The notes: a model not told the origin generated them from the letters alone. 64,000 bases of DNA from an uncultured Tateyamaria sp. (GCA_947501275.1 CANMVD010000004.1:310001-374000), one strand, 5' to 3'; shown: positions 17,025-27,358, counted from the stretch's first letter. Program-made: numbers and translations.

Positions 17025-17798
17025 TCAGTTATTTTCCTTGTTGTAGCGATGGATGACCGTCAGGCCATGCATCGTCAAATCATCTTGGTAATCATCAAAC
17101 AGGGTTTCGGTCTGCTGAAACAGCGGCGCAAGGCCCCCTGTTGCAATCACGCGCATGTCGCGGTCGCGCTCCGCCTTAATCCGGGCACATATCTCACGCA
17201 CCAATCCGACGTAACCCCAAAAGACACCCGATTGCATACAGGCCACAGTGTTGGTGCCGACAACGGATTGGGGTTTGGTGATATCCACATGCGGCAGCGC
17301 GGCAGCCGCATTGTGCAGCGCCTCCAGACTGAGGTTCACGCCAGGCGCGATAACGCCGCCTACGTAGGCGCCATCATGGGCAACGACATCAAAGGTCGTG
17401 GCGGTACCGAAATCCACCACAATCAGATCGCCCCCGCAGCGATCATAGGCCCCTGCCGTATTCACCAGACGGTCCGGGCCGATTTGCGTGCCTTCGTCCA
17501 CACGGGGTGGCGCAGGGAGCAGGCAGTCCGGCTTGCCCACAACATATGGGCGGCAATTGAAATAGCGATCACACAGGACGCGCAAATTGAAAACGACCCG
17601 CGGCACAGTGGACGACACGATTACATCCGTGATCTCCACATCCAGTTTCTGGAACCCCATCAGAGAGGTCAGCCAGACATAATATTGATCCGCCGTGCGC
17701 TGCCATTCGGTTGAGGTGCGCCATGTGGCCAGAAACGCCGTCCCGTCCCAGATGGAAAACACGGTGTTTGTGTTACCACAATCAATGGTGAGCAACAT
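17025..17798 (-). CDS. coaX: Type III pantothenate kinase
   Basis: A 257-residue ASKHA-fold kinase that phosphorylates pantothenate, the first step of coenzyme A synthesis. Motifs are the N-terminal phosphate loop LTIDCGNTNTVFSIWDG, GPDRLVNTAGAY in the middle and VVDFGTATTFDVV. The start ATG 17798 sets MLLTIDCGNTN at the N terminus as usual for the family; nine upstream in-frame codons would overlap birA. Length is normal (about 255). It lies between birA and rnj with short or no gaps. Confidence 0.95.
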   Translation of the reverse strand: MLLTIDCGNTNTVFSIWDGTAFLATWRTSTEWQRTADQYYVWLTSLMGFQKLDVEITDVIVSSTVPRVVFNLRVLCDRYFNCRPYVVGKPDCLLPAPPRVDEGTQIGPDRLVNTAGAYDRCGGDLIVVDFGTATTFDVVAHDGAYVGGVIAPGVNLSLEALHNAAAALPHVDITKPQSVVGTNTVACMQSGVFWGYVGLVREICARIKAERDRDMRVIATGGLAPLFQQTETLFDDYQDDLTMHGLTVIHRYNKENN

Positions 17799-17811
17799 CG
17801 CGTGCCCCTTT

Positions 17812-18597
17812 TCAGAAATAGACATCCGCTGCCGGGATGTGCACCCGACCCTTGGCTGTCTCTAGAACAAGTTGCCCCGTCTCGTCCACGTCCACGAACG
17901 TACCGACACATGCGTCATGGGTGGTGCGCGCTGTTATGGCCTCTCCCAGCCGCGCCGCACGGGCCAGCCAGGCGGTTCGAATGGGGGCAAAACCAAACGT
18001 GCGGAACTGGCTTTCATAACGTGCATAAGCTGCGGCCAGCACATCAAGAAAGGCCTCGGGTTTGACGTCGATGCCAAGGTTCGACTTGACGGCGACGGGC
18101 ATCACCGCCCCCTCCTCGACTTCGGATGCATCCGGCGCTGCCGCCAGATTGATGCCAACCCCAATCAACAAATGGCCAGCGCCAGCGCTTTCCAGCAGAA
18201 TACCGGCAACCTTGCCGCCGCGCAGCAGAACATCATTTGGCCATTTCAGCGCAAACGGCTCCTCGCGCCCGGTGACGGCAACAAACGCATCGCGCAAGGC
18301 CAACGACATCACAAAGGAACGCAAGGCCGCCTGCCCCGGTGGTTCATCCAGCGGCAGCACAAGCGTTGCCGCGAAATTGCCTGCAGGCATCGACCACGCG
18401 CGCCCCCGTCGCCCGCGTGCAGCACTCTGAGACAAGGCCAGGATCCACTCGGGTCCAGAGAGATCTGCCGCCACACGTGCCCCCTCACTCAAGGTAGAAT
18501 CCACCTCGCGCAAGACACGCCGCCCATAGCCCGTAGGCCACGCCGGATCACCGCTCTCTGTTCCCAAAAAATCCCCCCCGGAGGGTCGATTGGCCAA
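17812..18597 (-). CDS. birA: Biotin--[acetyl-CoA-carboxylase] ligase
   Basis: A 261-residue biotin protein ligase without the N-terminal DNA-binding domain (class I type). It activates biotin as biotinyl-AMP and attaches it to carrier lysines, here for instance the MCC alpha subunit encoded at 46594-48531. The signature ARGRRGRAWSMPAGN and the KWPNDVLLRGGKVAGILLE region are intact, as is the small C-terminal barrel. The usual VDSTN near the N terminus reads VDSTL. The first ATG is 18597, 6 bases after the nuoN stop; the true start could be some codons later because the first 20 residues are not conserved. Confidence 0.92.
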   Translation of the reverse strand: MANRPSGGDFLGTESGDPAWPTGYGRRVLREVDSTLSEGARVAADLSGPEWILALSQSAARGRRGRAWSMPAGNFAATLVLPLDEPPGQAALRSFVMSLALRDAFVAVTGREEPFALKWPNDVLLRGGKVAGILLESAGAGHLLIGVGINLAAAPDASEVEEGAVMPVAVKSNLGIDVKPEAFLDVLAAAYARYESQFRTFGFAPIRTAWLARAARLGEAITARTTHDACVGTFVDVDETGQLVLETAKGRVHIPAADVYF

Positions 18598-18603
18598 AAG
18601 CGC

Positions 18604-20040
18604 CTAGTTGACCAAAGTGGCCGCCGCCGCTGCTGCAGCGCCTTCGATCCCGAACATGTTGATAATGCCCACGAACATGATCAGCGCCGAGCCCATCAGC
18701 ATCGCCCACAAGACCGGCGACTTGCCACCATTAAGGCCATCCTCGGAGTCGCTGCCGAAATACATGAAGAACACGATGCGCAAATAGTAGTAGGCACCGA
18801 TCACCGACGCGATCACGCCTGCAATCGCCAGCCATTCCAAACCGCCCTCGTAAGCCGCACGCAGCACGTAAAGCTTGCCAAAGAAGCCCAGGAATGGCGG
18901 TACACCAGCCAGCGAGAACAGCAGCACAAGCATGGCCAACGCTTTGGCCGGTTCCTGCTTGTAATACATGTTGAGCGATGAGATATCCGTGACAGGCTGT
19001 CCGTCGCGTTCCATCATCAGAATGAAGGCGAATGTGCCAATATTCATCGTCACGTAGATCGCCATGTAAACCAGCATGGCCTGCACACCCAGCACAGTGC
19101 CAGCCGCCAGCCCCATCAGCGCATAGCCCATGTGGGCAATCGACGAAAATGCCATCAGGCGCTTGATATTGGTTTGCCCAATGGCCGCGAACGCACCAAG
19201 GAACATCGACAGAACCGCCAGCAAGGCCATGACCTGCTGCCAGTCAGACACCGCACCACCAAAGGCGTCATGCATGACACGCGCAAACAGCGCCATGGCC
19301 GCAACTTTGGGTGCGGTCGCAAAAAAGGCCGTTACCGGCGTGGGCGAACCTTCGTACACATCCGGGGTCCACATGTGGAACGGCACGGCAGAAATCTTGA
19401 ACGCAAAGCCAGCCATCAGGAACACAAGACCAAACAGCAAGCCAAGCGAAGTCCCGTCTTGAGCAACTTGTACAATGCCGGAGAACAGCGTTGTGCCGGA
19501 GTAGCCGTAAACCAGTGACGCGCCATAAAGCAGCAAGCCAGAAGACAGAGCCCCGAGCACAAAATACTTCAGCCCCGCCTCGGTCGACTTGACGGAATCC
19601 CGGCGCAGTGAAGCCACAACATAAAGCGCCAGAGATTGCAGCTCGAGGCCCATGTAAAGCGCCATCAGATCGCCAGCTGAGACCATCATCATCATGCCCA
19701 CAACCGCCAGCACCACAAGCATCGGATACTCAAACCGCAGCAATCCGCGGCTCGACATGTACCCTTCGCTCATCAACAGAACGGCTGCTGCAGACACAAG
19801 GATCGTCACCTTGGCAAACCGGGCAAAGGCATCGTCAACGAACATCCCGTTAAAGGCGATGTTAGTCCCTGTGCCGGTGAACCCAATCCATGCCGCCACA
19901 GCCAGAAAAACCGCCGCGGTTGCCCACAAAAGGACCGAAGCCAACCCGTCTTTGGACGTGTAAACCGCGCCGACAAGCCCCAGCATGGCAAAACATGCGA
20001 GCAGAATTTCGGGCAGAATGATTGTCAGGTCAGCAGCCAT
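18604..20040 (-). CDS. nuoN: NADH-quinone oxidoreductase subunit N
   Basis: A 478-residue antiporter-like membrane subunit of complex I that forms one of the proton channels. About 13-14 membrane helices are visible, with the conserved proton-path lysine region ([20 protein letters not shown]) and the [15 protein letters not shown] helix. Length is normal. It ends in an Ala-rich tail. It follows nuoM by 15 bases and is the last complex I gene; birA begins 6 bases downstream. Confidence 0.97.
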   Translation of the reverse strand: MAADLTIILPEILLACFAMLGLVGAVYTSKDGLASVLLWATAAVFLAVAAWIGFTGTGTNIAFNGMFVDDAFARFAKVTILVSAAAVLLMSEGYMSSRGLLRFEYPMLVVLAVVGMMMMVSAGDLMALYMGLELQSLALYVVASLRRDSVKSTEAGLKYFVLGALSSGLLLYGASLVYGYSGTTLFSGIVQVAQDGTSLGLLFGLVFLMAGFAFKISAVPFHMWTPDVYEGSPTPVTAFFATAPKVAAMALFARVMHDAFGGAVSDWQQVMALLAVLSMFLGAFAAIGQTNIKRLMAFSSIAHMGYALMGLAAGTVLGVQAMLVYMAIYVTMNIGTFAFILMMERDGQPVTDISSLNMYYKQEPAKALAMLVLLFSLAGVPPFLGFFGKLYVLRAAYEGGLEWLAIAGVIASVIGAYYYLRIVFFMYFGSDSEDGLNGGKSPVLWAMLMGSALIMFVGIINMFGIEGAAAAAAATLVN

Positions 20041-20055
20041 AGTTTCAGCTTCCTA

Positions 20056-21597
20056 TCAGTTCGATGCCACTTGCGTCGCGGCCTCAGCCGCCGCAAGGGC
20101 CGTATCATATTGGGTCACAAGCGCGGCCACCGATGGGCCAATAATGTCCAAAGCAAGCGCAGGATACACGCCAAGCAACAGCGTCATTACGACCAGTGGC
20201 GCAAAGATTACCTTTTCGCGGCGTGTCATGTCCGTGATTGTCTTGAGGCTTTCCTTGATCAGGTCCCCCATCACCACACGGCGATAAAGCCACAGCGCAT
20301 AGGCCGCCGAGAAAATCACACCGGTTGTGGCCACCATGGCCACCCACGTGTTGACCTGGAACACCGCCATAAGCGTCAGAAACTCTCCCACAAACCCGGA
20401 TGTGCCCGGCAGGCCGACATTGGCCATGGTGAACAGCATGAAGATCAGCGCATAGGCCGGCATCCGGTTCACAAGGCCGCCATAGGCGTCAATGTCGCGC
20501 GTGTGCATCCGGTCATAGATCACACCAACGCACAGGAACAACGCGCCCGAGATAAAGCCATGGCTGATCATCTGGAAGATCGCGCCATCAATGCCCTGTT
20601 GGTTGGCCGCAAAGATGCCCATCGTCACAAAGCCCATGTGGGCGACAGAGCTGTAGGCAATCAGCTTTTTCATGTCCTCTTGGACCAGCGCCACAAGCGA
20701 TGTGTAGACAATCGCAATCGCCGACATCCACAAGATCAGCGGCGTCATCACCTCTGCCCCGACAGGGAACATAGGGATCGAAAAGCGGATAAAGCCATAG
20801 CCGCCCAGCTTCAGCAGGATTGCCGCCAGCACTACTGACCCGGCGGTCGGGGCCTGCACGTGCGCATCCGGCAGCCATGTGTGAACCGGCCACATCGGCA
20901 TCTTGACCGCAAAGCTCGCAAAGAAGGCGATGAACATCAGCGTCTGCAAACCACCCACAACCTGAATGCCGAGCACGCTAAACGTCCCGAAGGCAAAGTT
21001 GTGGTTCAGCAACGCTTCGATATCCGTGGTGCCCGCATCCGCATACATGCCCACCATCGCCACCAGCATCAGCACCGAGCCGAGGAAGGTGTAGAGGAAG
21101 AACTTGAAGGATGCATAGATCCGGTTCGCCCCGCCCCAGATGCCAATGATCAGGAACATCGGGATCAGACCAGCCTCGAAGAACAGGTAGAACAGCACCA
21201 GATCCAGCGCCATGAAGACACCGAGCATCAGCGTTTCAAGCAGCAGGAAGGCGATCATGTATTCCTTGACCCGCACCTTCACGTCCCATGACGCAAGGAT
21301 CACCAGCGGCATCATGAAGGTCGTGAGCATCACAAACAGGACAGAAATCCCGTCGATCCCCATCTTGTAGGTCAAACCCATGATCCATGTGCCCTCTTCC
21401 ACGAACTGGAAGCCGGTATCGTTGCGATCAAAGCCAAACAGGATGAACAGCGACACAAGGAACGTCGCCGAAGTGGCAAACATCGCCACCCATTTGGCGT
21501 TGCGTTGTGCGGCCTCATCTTCTCCGCGCAGGAACACGGCAAGGATCAGACCGGCCAGGGCAGGCACGAAGGTGACGATGGAAAGAAGATTGTCCAT
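20056..21597 (-). CDS. nuoM: NADH-quinone oxidoreductase subunit M
   Basis: A 513-residue antiporter-like subunit of the complex I membrane arm. Signs are [19 protein letters not shown] with the conserved Glu, [30 protein letters not shown] with the conserved Lys, and the [14 protein letters not shown] helix. ATG 21597 overlaps the nuoL stop (TGATG); ten upstream in-frame codons lie inside nuoL and are not part of the protein. It pumps protons together with NuoL and NuoN. Confidence 0.97.
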   Translation of the reverse strand: MDNLLSIVTFVPALAGLILAVFLRGEDEAAQRNAKWVAMFATSATFLVSLFILFGFDRNDTGFQFVEEGTWIMGLTYKMGIDGISVLFVMLTTFMMPLVILASWDVKVRVKEYMIAFLLLETLMLGVFMALDLVLFYLFFEAGLIPMFLIIGIWGGANRIYASFKFFLYTFLGSVLMLVAMVGMYADAGTTDIEALLNHNFAFGTFSVLGIQVVGGLQTLMFIAFFASFAVKMPMWPVHTWLPDAHVQAPTAGSVVLAAILLKLGGYGFIRFSIPMFPVGAEVMTPLILWMSAIAIVYTSLVALVQEDMKKLIAYSSVAHMGFVTMGIFAANQQGIDGAIFQMISHGFISGALFLCVGVIYDRMHTRDIDAYGGLVNRMPAYALIFMLFTMANVGLPGTSGFVGEFLTLMAVFQVNTWVAMVATTGVIFSAAYALWLYRRVVMGDLIKESLKTITDMTRREKVIFAPLVVMTLLLGVYPALALDIIGPSVAALVTQYDTALAAAEAATQVASN

Positions 21598-23696
21598 CAG
21601 TTTGCTCCTCCGGAAAGCGTCATCCAAGTCACCAGAACCGCGATCCCGATCACCATGGCGAAGGCATAGGTAAAGATGTAGCCCGACTGCGCTCGGCCCG
21701 CGAGGCGGGTGAAGAACGGCACGATCCCCATGGAAATCCCGTTGATTGATCCGTCGATCACGTTGCCATCACCCTTCTTCCACAACTGCTTGCCGATCCA
21801 CAGCGCAGGCTGGATGAATAGGAAATTATAGGCCTCGTCAAAGTACCATTTGTTCTTGAGGAACAGGTAGAGCGGGCGCTGGTTCTCGGCCAGTTTGGCA
21901 GGCAGGCTTGGGTTTTTGATGTAGAACCAATAGGCCATCAGGAAACCGATCAGCATGGCCGCGAAAGGCGAAGTCTTCACCCAGTATGGTACCTTGTGCG
22001 CATCATCCAGAACGGTGTTGTCCTCACCGATATAAATGGCGCCCTCACCCGGTTTGCCAGCGAACACGTAGTGGTGCTCGCCCTCTTTCTTGCCCGCTGC
22101 CTTGTCGCGAAGCGTGATGGCGCCAGCGTGATCTTCGCCTTCTTCGGCATAGGGAATGCCGTAGAACTTGGCGACCTTGTCCACGTGTCCAAAGAACGAG
22201 CCATACCAGACCATACCGGCAAAAATCGCCCCAAGGCTCAGAACGCCCAGCGGGATCAGCATCGTCACCGGGCTTTCATGGGCGTGGTCATGGGTGTGCT
22301 TGTCACCGCGCGCCTCGCCGTAGAAGGTCAGGAACATCAGACGCCAACTGTAAAAGCTGGTAAAAAGTGCAGCGATCACCAAAGCCCAGAAACTGAAGCC
22401 TGTCCCGGCTGCATAGGCGCTTTCGACAATCGCGTCCTTGGACTGGAACCCGGCGAATCCGATTGGAATTTCACCCAGCGTAAAGATCCAGACGGGAATG
22501 CCTACGCCCGTGATGGCCAGAGTACCAATCATCATGGCCATAAAGGTGTAGGGGATCTTTTTGCGCAAAGCGCCGTAGTTCATCATGTCTTGTTCATGAT
22601 GCATCGCGTGGATGACCGACCCCGCGCCAAGGAACAGCATCGCCTTGAAGAAGGCATGTGTCAGCAGGTGGAACATTGCCGCCGAATACATCCCCACACC
22701 TGCGGCAACAAACATGTAGCCAAGCTGCGAGCATGTCGAATAGGCGATGACGCGTTTGATGTCGGTTTGGACCAATCCCACGGTCGCCGCAAAGAATGCC
22801 GTCAGCGCGCCAAGGAAGGTGATGAACGCAGCCGCCTCAGGCGCAAATTCGATCAGGGGCGACATGCGGCAAACAAGGAAAACGCCCGCCGTCACCATGG
22901 TCGCGGCGTGGATCAGGGCGGACACAGGCGTCGGCCCTTCCATCGCGTCCGGCAGCCACGTGTGCAGCAACAGTTGCGCCGATTTCCCCATAGCCCCGAT
23001 AAAGAGCAACATGGCAATCAGATTGGCCGCGTTCCACTCGCCCCAAAGGAAGGTCAACTGCGTCTCCGCCAGATCGGGTGCAGCGGCAAAGATATCATCA
23101 AAGCGGATCGAATCCGTCAGGAAGAACAGCCCGAAGATGCCGAGGGCAAACCCGAAATCACCCACACGGTTGACGACAAAAGCCTTGATCGCAGCAGCAT
23201 TTGCGGACGGCTTGCGGTAGTAAAAGCCGATCAACAGGTAGGATGCGACGCCCACCCCTTCCCAGCCAAAGAACATCTGCACGAGGTTGTCCGCTGTCAC
23301 CAGCATCAACATCGCGAAGGTAAAGAAGGACAGGTAGGCAAAGAAGCGCGGCTTGTAGCTTTCGCCCTCACGCCACTGCGGATCATCCGCCATGTAGCCA
23401 AAGGAATAAAGGTGCACGAGCGACGACACGGTCGTGATCACGATCAGCATGATCGCCGTCAGACGATCCAGCCGTATGGACCAATCGGTGCTGAGCGAGC
23501 CACTTTCGATAAAGCGCAGGATCTGGATTTGCTCGGTCGTGCCATCAAAGGTCAGGAACACAACCCATGACAGGATCGCGGACAGGAACAGCAGGCTTGT
23601 TGCAATCCACTGGGCGGCGCTTTCGCCAAACAGGCGCCAGCCAAAGCCACACAGCAGCGCGCCAACCAGCGGGGCAAAGAGGATGATGGTTTCCAT
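21597..23696 (-). CDS. nuoL: NADH-quinone oxidoreductase subunit L
   Basis: A 699-residue distal proton-pumping subunit of complex I, ending in the long lateral helix region. It has [19 protein letters not shown], the [20 protein letters not shown] segment with the conserved Lys and the [13 protein letters not shown] helix. It is longer than E. coli NuoL (about 613) mainly through a charged loop at residues about 520-580 ([20 protein letters not shown] and following), which is usual in alphaproteobacteria. It overlaps nuoM by one base and follows nuoK by 5 bases. Confidence 0.97.
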   Translation of the reverse strand: METIILFAPLVGALLCGFGWRLFGESAAQWIATSLLFLSAILSWVVFLTFDGTTEQIQILRFIESGSLSTDWSIRLDRLTAIMLIVITTVSSLVHLYSFGYMADDPQWREGESYKPRFFAYLSFFTFAMLMLVTADNLVQMFFGWEGVGVASYLLIGFYYRKPSANAAAIKAFVVNRVGDFGFALGIFGLFFLTDSIRFDDIFAAAPDLAETQLTFLWGEWNAANLIAMLLFIGAMGKSAQLLLHTWLPDAMEGPTPVSALIHAATMVTAGVFLVCRMSPLIEFAPEAAAFITFLGALTAFFAATVGLVQTDIKRVIAYSTCSQLGYMFVAAGVGMYSAAMFHLLTHAFFKAMLFLGAGSVIHAMHHEQDMMNYGALRKKIPYTFMAMMIGTLAITGVGIPVWIFTLGEIPIGFAGFQSKDAIVESAYAAGTGFSFWALVIAALFTSFYSWRLMFLTFYGEARGDKHTHDHAHESPVTMLIPLGVLSLGAIFAGMVWYGSFFGHVDKVAKFYGIPYAEEGEDHAGAITLRDKAAGKKEGEHHYVFAGKPGEGAIYIGEDNTVLDDAHKVPYWVKTSPFAAMLIGFLMAYWFYIKNPSLPAKLAENQRPLYLFLKNKWYFDEAYNFLFIQPALWIGKQLWKKGDGNVIDGSINGISMGIVPFFTRLAGRAQSGYIFTYAFAMVIGIAVLVTWMTLSGGAN

Positions 23697-23701
23697 GTGC
23701 C

Positions 23702-24007
23702 TTAGCCCTTCATCACATTGACGTCTTCAACCGCGATCGTGCCACGGTTGCGGAAGAAACAGACCAGAATGGCCAGACCAATCGCCGCCTCTGCCGCAGC
23801 CACGGTGAGGACAAACAGGGTAAAGACCTGCCCCACCAGATCCCCGAGAAAGCTGGAGAAAGCGACCAGATTGATGTTCACGGCGAGCAGCATCAACTCG
23901 ATGCTCATCAGCAGGATGATCACGTTCTTGCGGTTCAAAAACAGCCCGAAGATGCCGATGACGAACAGCGTCGCCGCGACAGTGAGATAGTGTTCAAGTC
24001 CGATCAT
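23702..24007 (-). CDS. nuoK: NADH-quinone oxidoreductase subunit K
   Basis: A 101-residue subunit with three membrane helices. The two membrane glutamates of the E-channel are present ([13 protein letters not shown] and [11 protein letters not shown]). MIGLEHYL is the usual alphaproteobacterial start; a second ATG directly upstream at 24010 is equally possible. The start overlaps the stop of the preceding exported-protein gene, so nuoK translation is coupled to a non-nuo gene. Confidence 0.96.
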   Translation of the reverse strand: MIGLEHYLTVAATLFVIGIFGLFLNRKNVIILLMSIELMLLAVNINLVAFSSFLGDLVGQVFTLFVLTVAAAEAAIGLAILVCFFRNRGTIAVEDVNVMKG

Positions 24008-24492
24008 CATTCTTCAACCCGTTTGAATTGCGTCTTGGTGCCCCGCATATCCGGGTACCATTTTTGGCAAGCGCAGCTTTCTTTTTCCGATTTGATCCTG
24101 ACCACTCTCGCGCCTAGCTCCGTCAAGCCAGAAGCCAACTGGTCGAAGGATTCAATCGACTCAGAGGCACTCGCATCTGCCATCAACGCTTCCGCGTCGT
24201 CAGCGACATCGAACGTCGACACCGTCGCGCCAGTCACAGTGTTCAGTTTTCCTGTAGCAACCCGTGCAGTGAGCTGCTCTCCGGTCAGGCAGCTTTCCAG
24301 AATAAGCGTTCTCGTAAACGGCTCTTTTTCATGTTGACCAATGCTATATGTCACTACCCCGGGGCCAACGTTCTTGTGCCCCACCTCGGCTGAAGTTGGC
24401 GAAGTGTGTCTGTGGCAAGGCTTCGCATCGGCTGCAAAAGCTTGGGCTGACGTGAGCGTAGCAACGCTTAAAGTGGTCAAAATGCTTTTCAT
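24007..24492 (-). CDS. Exported hypothetical protein, second of a paralogous pair
   Basis: A 161-residue protein with a signal peptide ([20 protein letters not shown]). It is not a known complex I subunit. The C-terminal 50 residues ([17 protein letters not shown], then [19 protein letters not shown]) align with the C terminus of the gene just upstream, so the two are diverged tandem paralogues. Cysteines in the mature part (for example SCLTGEQ and CAC) may form disulfides in the periplasm. It overlaps the upstream paralogue by 4 bases and nuoK by its stop codon. Role unknown; similar unassigned genes are known in the Rhodobacter nuo operon. Confidence 0.75.
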   Translation of the reverse strand: MKSILTTLSVATLTSAQAFAADAKPCHRHTSPTSAEVGHKNVGPGVVTYSIGQHEKEPFTRTLILESCLTGEQLTARVATGKLNTVTGATVSTFDVADDAEALMADASASESIESFDQLASGLTELGARVVRIKSEKESCACQKWYPDMRGTKTQFKRVEE

Positions 24493-24971
24493 TGCGCTCT
24501 CTCCAGAAGAAAAAACGCGGTCTTGTCCCCCCGCGCCTCTGGATAGAGGGCGGCGCAGGCGCAGGGCTCTGCATCGAGGGTTGTTATCGCGATATCGCGG
24601 GCGGTGCCGTCCAGATCGGCCGCCATGCGCTCGAATGTGGCAAAGGCGCGCGCGCCGTTTTCGTGCCGCTCGATCACGGCCAGTGCCTTGGTTGTGCGGT
24701 CAAAGGGCAAGCGGGTGCCCATGTTGTCTTCGGCTGTGCGAAACTGCAGCGCCGTGCCGGGCGCGCAATCCACAATCGTGAAAGACGTCGCCGTGCCTTC
24801 CTGGCTCCACCAATCCCGCCACATCACACGGCCCTCACCGAGGTCAACGTGATCCGCCTCGCCCCCATGCGAGATATGCGTGGTGCGGTCACAGTCCATC
24901 AGGGACAAGGCCATCACCTCTCCTCCCAGAACCGCGACGCAGGCCGCCAGATATGCGCAACGCAGGTTCAA
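24489..24971 (-). CDS. Exported hypothetical protein, first of a paralogous pair
   Basis: A 160-residue protein with an N-terminal signal sequence (MNLRCAYLAACVAVLGGEVM). The mature part has several cysteines (MDCDRTTHISHGG, IVDCAPGTALQF, PCACAALYPEARGDKTAF). The C-terminal region matches the downstream neighbour (TFERMAADL against [27 protein letters not shown] against [18 protein letters not shown]). No named family is recognised. It begins 2 bases after the nuoJ stop and overlaps the next gene by ATGA, so it is made with complex I. Confidence 0.75.
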   Translation of the reverse strand: MNLRCAYLAACVAVLGGEVMALSLMDCDRTTHISHGGEADHVDLGEGRVMWRDWWSQEGTATSFTIVDCAPGTALQFRTAEDNMGTRLPFDRTTKALAVIERHENGARAFATFERMAADLDGTARDIAITTLDAEPCACAALYPEARGDKTAFFLLERAQ

Positions 24972-24973
24972 GG

Positions 24974-25576
24974 TTACAGCCCCTGCCCCGGTTTGACGTC
25001 CTTGAGTTCCATCGCGACCGCCGGATCGCGGTACATCTGGGCCAGCACATCCTGACGTTTGACATCAGAGCGGTGGCGCAGGGTCAGCACAATCGCACCG
25101 ACCATCGCTACCAGCAGGATCAAGCCGCTGAGTTGGAACAGCAGGAAGTACTGATCGTACAGGATCAAACCCAAGGCTTCGGTGTTGTGACGATCGACAG
25201 GCGTCACCTGAGCGCGCAGCCCTTCTGCGGCGCTTGAGGCTTCCCAAGCCCCAAAGGCCATTACAAATTGCATCAAGATTACAACCGCGATCAGCAAGGC
25301 CAAAGGCATGTATTTCGCCATTTCGGCCTTTAACTCGGCAAAGTCGATATCGAGCATCATGACCACAAACAGGAACAACACGGCCACCGCGCCCACATAG
25401 ACGATGATCAGCAGCATCGCGACAAACTCGGCCCCGAGCAGCACAAACAAGCCGGCAGAGGACAGGAACGCGAGGATCAGCCACAAGACCGAATGAACCG
25501 GGTTGCGGCTGATGACGGTAAACAGGCCCCCGGTGATCACAGAGATCGCAAACAGGTAAAAGGCAAATACAGTCAT
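24974..25576 (-). CDS. nuoJ: NADH-quinone oxidoreductase subunit J
   Basis: A 200-residue membrane subunit with five helices. The conserved third helix ([20 protein letters not shown]), whose pi-bulge rotates during complex I turnover, is intact, as is the start of the protein ([20 protein letters not shown]). Length is normal. Its start overlaps the stop of the CMD-family gene (ATGA) and its stop is followed directly by the exported paralogue pair that separates it from nuoK. Confidence 0.96.
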   Translation of the reverse strand: MTVFAFYLFAISVITGGLFTVISRNPVHSVLWLILAFLSSAGLFVLLGAEFVAMLLIIVYVGAVAVLFLFVVMMLDIDFAELKAEMAKYMPLALLIAVVILMQFVMAFGAWEASSAAEGLRAQVTPVDRHNTEALGLILYDQYFLLFQLSGLILLVAMVGAIVLTLRHRSDVKRQDVLAQMYRDPAVAMELKDVKPGQGL

Positions 25577-25974
25577 GTCTTGTCCTCGTCTTGGCCCATG
25601 ACCTCTTGCGCCAGTTCCATGGCGCGGGTCATTGCAGGCACACCGGCGAACATCGCCATCATGCCAAGGGTCTCGGATATCTGTTGATCGGTGGCACCGG
25701 CCTCGCGGGCGTGGCGTACGGTTTGACGCACGGCGGTGTCAGCCTGCGCGCCCTGCATGGTTAACCCGGCCAGCGTGATGAGAAGGCGCGTCTTGGCATC
25801 CAGACCATCTTCGTTCAGCGCGTTGCCAAACCACGTCTCCATCACCTCTTTGGGCATGGTGGGCCACATGGCTTCCATCGTCTTGGGGTCAAAGGCATTC
25901 ATCTGCGGAAAGGATTTCGCCATATCCTGCATCTGCGCCATCATGGCCGCGAAGGGGTTTTGGTCATCGCTCAT
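25573..25974 (-). CDS. Carboxymuconolactone decarboxylase-family protein
   Basis: A 133-residue all-helical protein of the CMD family. The typical run is [19 protein letters not shown] followed by [18 protein letters not shown]. There is no CxxC, so it is not an AhpD-type peroxidase; it is closer to the decarboxylase-type or to uncharacterised members. The N-terminal third is Met-rich ([19 protein letters not shown]) and unusual for the family. It overlaps nuoJ and the DUF4259 gene by 4 bases on both sides. Whether it acts on a quinone-like or ring-lactone substrate is unknown. Confidence 0.82.
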   Translation of the reverse strand: MSDDQNPFAAMMAQMQDMAKSFPQMNAFDPKTMEAMWPTMPKEVMETWFGNALNEDGLDAKTRLLITLAGLTMQGAQADTAVRQTVRHAREAGATDQQISETLGMMAMFAGVPAMTRAMELAQEVMGQDEDKT

Positions 25975-26390
25975 TGCAGACCTCTCAGCCGGGTCTCAAG
26001 ACCCTCCATGGCACCGGCCCATTCTTTGGCAGTGTTTTCCTCTTCGGTCCACAACTCATGCAGTTCGGAATTTTCAGACGCCACGCGACGGATCGCGCGC
26101 AAGGCGAGCGGGATAAGTTCTTCGTCTTCTGTGACGCTGTCGCCATGCTCAAGCAGCGTATCAAGCGCGTCAGCCTCCGCCTCGGGAGGCGCATCAAATG
26201 CAGCTGCAACCACTTCGGCAGCAGCGCGGGCCGCTGCACCCTGATCGTAGTCCAGATAGTCACCGGCGGACGCATCTGCAGCCTCTTCCAACGCCGAACG
26301 CACGGCTTCGACACCGCCGGACGCATAGGCGTCCTCGATCCAGTCGATCGAGCTATCGTCTTGAAAAATGCCTGTGCCCCAAGCGCCCAT
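25971..26390 (-). CDS. DUF4259-family protein
   Basis: A 139-residue acidic protein that begins MGAWGTGIFQDDSSIDWIED, the hallmark of the DUF4259 family, whose function is unknown. The rest is Ala- and Glu-rich helix. It is soluble and cytoplasmic. It starts 14 bases downstream of the nuoI stop and overlaps the CMD-family gene by ATGA. Members of this family are scattered and not tied to respiration elsewhere, so its place in the nuo operon is notable. Confidence 0.82.
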   Translation of the reverse strand: MGAWGTGIFQDDSSIDWIEDAYASGGVEAVRSALEEAADASAGDYLDYDQGAAARAAAEVVAAAFDAPPEAEADALDTLLEHGDSVTEDEELIPLALRAIRRVASENSELHELWTEEENTAKEWAGAMEGLETRLRGLQ

Positions 26391-26404
26391 CGTCTTGCCT
26401 TGCC

Positions 26405-26899
26405 TTATCTGTACGGTGCGTCGATTTCGAGGTTGCGCGCGATCTCGGCTTCCCAGCGGTCGCCGTTTTCCAGCAGCTTCGCCTTGTCATAATAAAGTTC
26501 TTCGCGCGTTTCGGTGGAGAATTCGAAATTCGGTCCCTCCACAATTGCATCCACCGGGCATGCTTCCTGACAGAAGCCGCAATAGATGCACTTGGTCATG
26601 TCGATGTCATAGCGCGTCGTGCGGCGGCTGCCATCTTCACGCGGTTCGGCATCAATGGTGATGGCCTGCGCCGGGCAAACCGCTTCGCACAGCTTGCAGG
26701 CAATGCAGCGCTCTTCGCCATTGGGATAGCGGCGCAACGCATGTTCGCCCCGGAAGCGCGGGGACAGTGGCCCCTTTTCGTGGGGGTAATTCAGGGTCGC
26801 TTTGGGACGGAAGAAATACTTCATCCCCAGCTTCATGCCGACCCAGAAATCCTGCAACAGGAAATACTTGGCCGCGCGTCCATAGTCCATCTGGGTCAT
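26405..26899 (-). CDS. nuoI: NADH-quinone oxidoreductase subunit I
   Basis: A 164-residue iron-sulfur subunit carrying clusters N6a and N6b. Two ferredoxin motifs are present ([12 protein letters not shown] and [20 protein letters not shown]). ATG 26899 gives [19 protein letters not shown], the usual alphaproteobacterial start, with GAGGAG about 10 bases upstream. A longer in-frame reading upstream is a by-product of the small ORF there. The first 18 coding bases are repeated exactly at the start of the preceding small ORF. Length is normal. Confidence 0.97.
   Translation of the reverse strand: MTQMDYGRAAKYFLLQDFWVGMKLGMKYFFRPKATLNYPHEKGPLSPRFRGEHALRRYPNGEERCIACKLCEAVCPAQAITIDAEPREDGSRRTTRYDIDMTKCIYCGFCQEACPVDAIVEGPNFEFSTETREELYYDKAKLLENGDRWEAEIARNLEIDAPYR
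26882..26899 (-). repeat. 18-bp direct repeat, copy at nuoI start
   Basis: Bases 26882-26899 (first six codons of nuoI, ATG to TAT) are identical to 27145-27162. Identity stops at both ends of the 18 bases. Confidence 0.9.
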
Positions 26900-27162
26900 T
26901 CGAACAACACTCCTCGAGACGGTGACTTGGACCATCCTTCCAGGCGGGAAGGAAAGTGTAGCTGTTTGGAATAGACGGCCGGCCCTTGGGGCCAAACAAC
27001 ATGGCTAACGTGTCTGTGACTGCAATCAGCCACAGCGTCCCTGGCATCGGCATAATAACTGCACACATCGCCATCAATCTTCATTGCAAAACTGCCGAAC
27101 CCTGTCGGTACAATTTCGAACAAATGTCCACCAGCGCTCACGGAATAGTCCATCTGGGTCAT
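26896..27162 (-). CDS. Small ORF with duplicated NuoI start, 88 aa
   Basis: An 88-residue ORF between nuoH and nuoI. It opens MTQMDYS, copying the NuoI start, then becomes unrelated to NuoI ([20 protein letters not shown], with [18 protein letters not shown]). A good Shine-Dalgarno (AGGGAG) stands before ATG 27162 and the stop overlaps the nuoI start (ATGA), both of which argue that it is translated. No named family is recognised; it could be a small soluble protein with two cysteines. It may be a gene inserted at the nuoI start that kept a copy of that start. Confidence 0.6.
   Translation of the reverse strand: MTQMDYSVSAGGHLFEIVPTGFGSFAMKIDGDVCSYYADARDAVADCSHRHVSHVVWPQGPAVYSKQLHFPSRLEGWSKSPSRGVLFE
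27145..27162 (-). repeat. 18-bp direct repeat, copy at small-ORF start
   Basis: The second copy of the nuoI start sequence, 263 bases upstream of the first in the direction of transcription. It carries the start codon and first six codons of the 88-residue ORF. Confidence 0.9.
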
Positions 27163-27163
27163 G

Positions 27164-27358
27164 TCATTCTCCCTGAGAACCGTCATTGATATGCATATAC
27201 GCCCAAGCCTTCAGGGCCGAGACGACCTCGCCCGGGTCCGCCTTGTCGAACTTCTGGTCACTGTTGAGTGACCCGATGGCAAATTCGGACGTCATGTAGG
27301 CGACCAGATCATCGAGATGCCGTTCAGGCGCATGTGTAATAGCCGTTGCCAAACCCAT
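27164..27358 (-). CDS. Small hypothetical protein, 64 aa
   Basis: A 64-residue ORF that starts 3 bases past the nuoH stop and ends 1 base before the next small ORF. The sequence (MGLATAITHAPERHLDDLVA, later VVSALKAWAYMHINDG) is amphipathic and soluble, with no recognised family. A TTG codon just before the ATG could also be the start. The close packing in a coupled operon argues that it is real; independent evidence is weak. Confidence 0.5.
   Translation of the reverse strand: MGLATAITHAPERHLDDLVAYMTSEFAIGSLNSDQKFDKADPGEVVSALKAWAYMHINDGSQGE

Noticed and set aside
21996-23570. A 524-codon open frame on the plus strand opposite nuoL
   Set aside because: Its composition (His, Arg, Gln-rich) is that of an antisense frame and nuoL accounts for the DNA.
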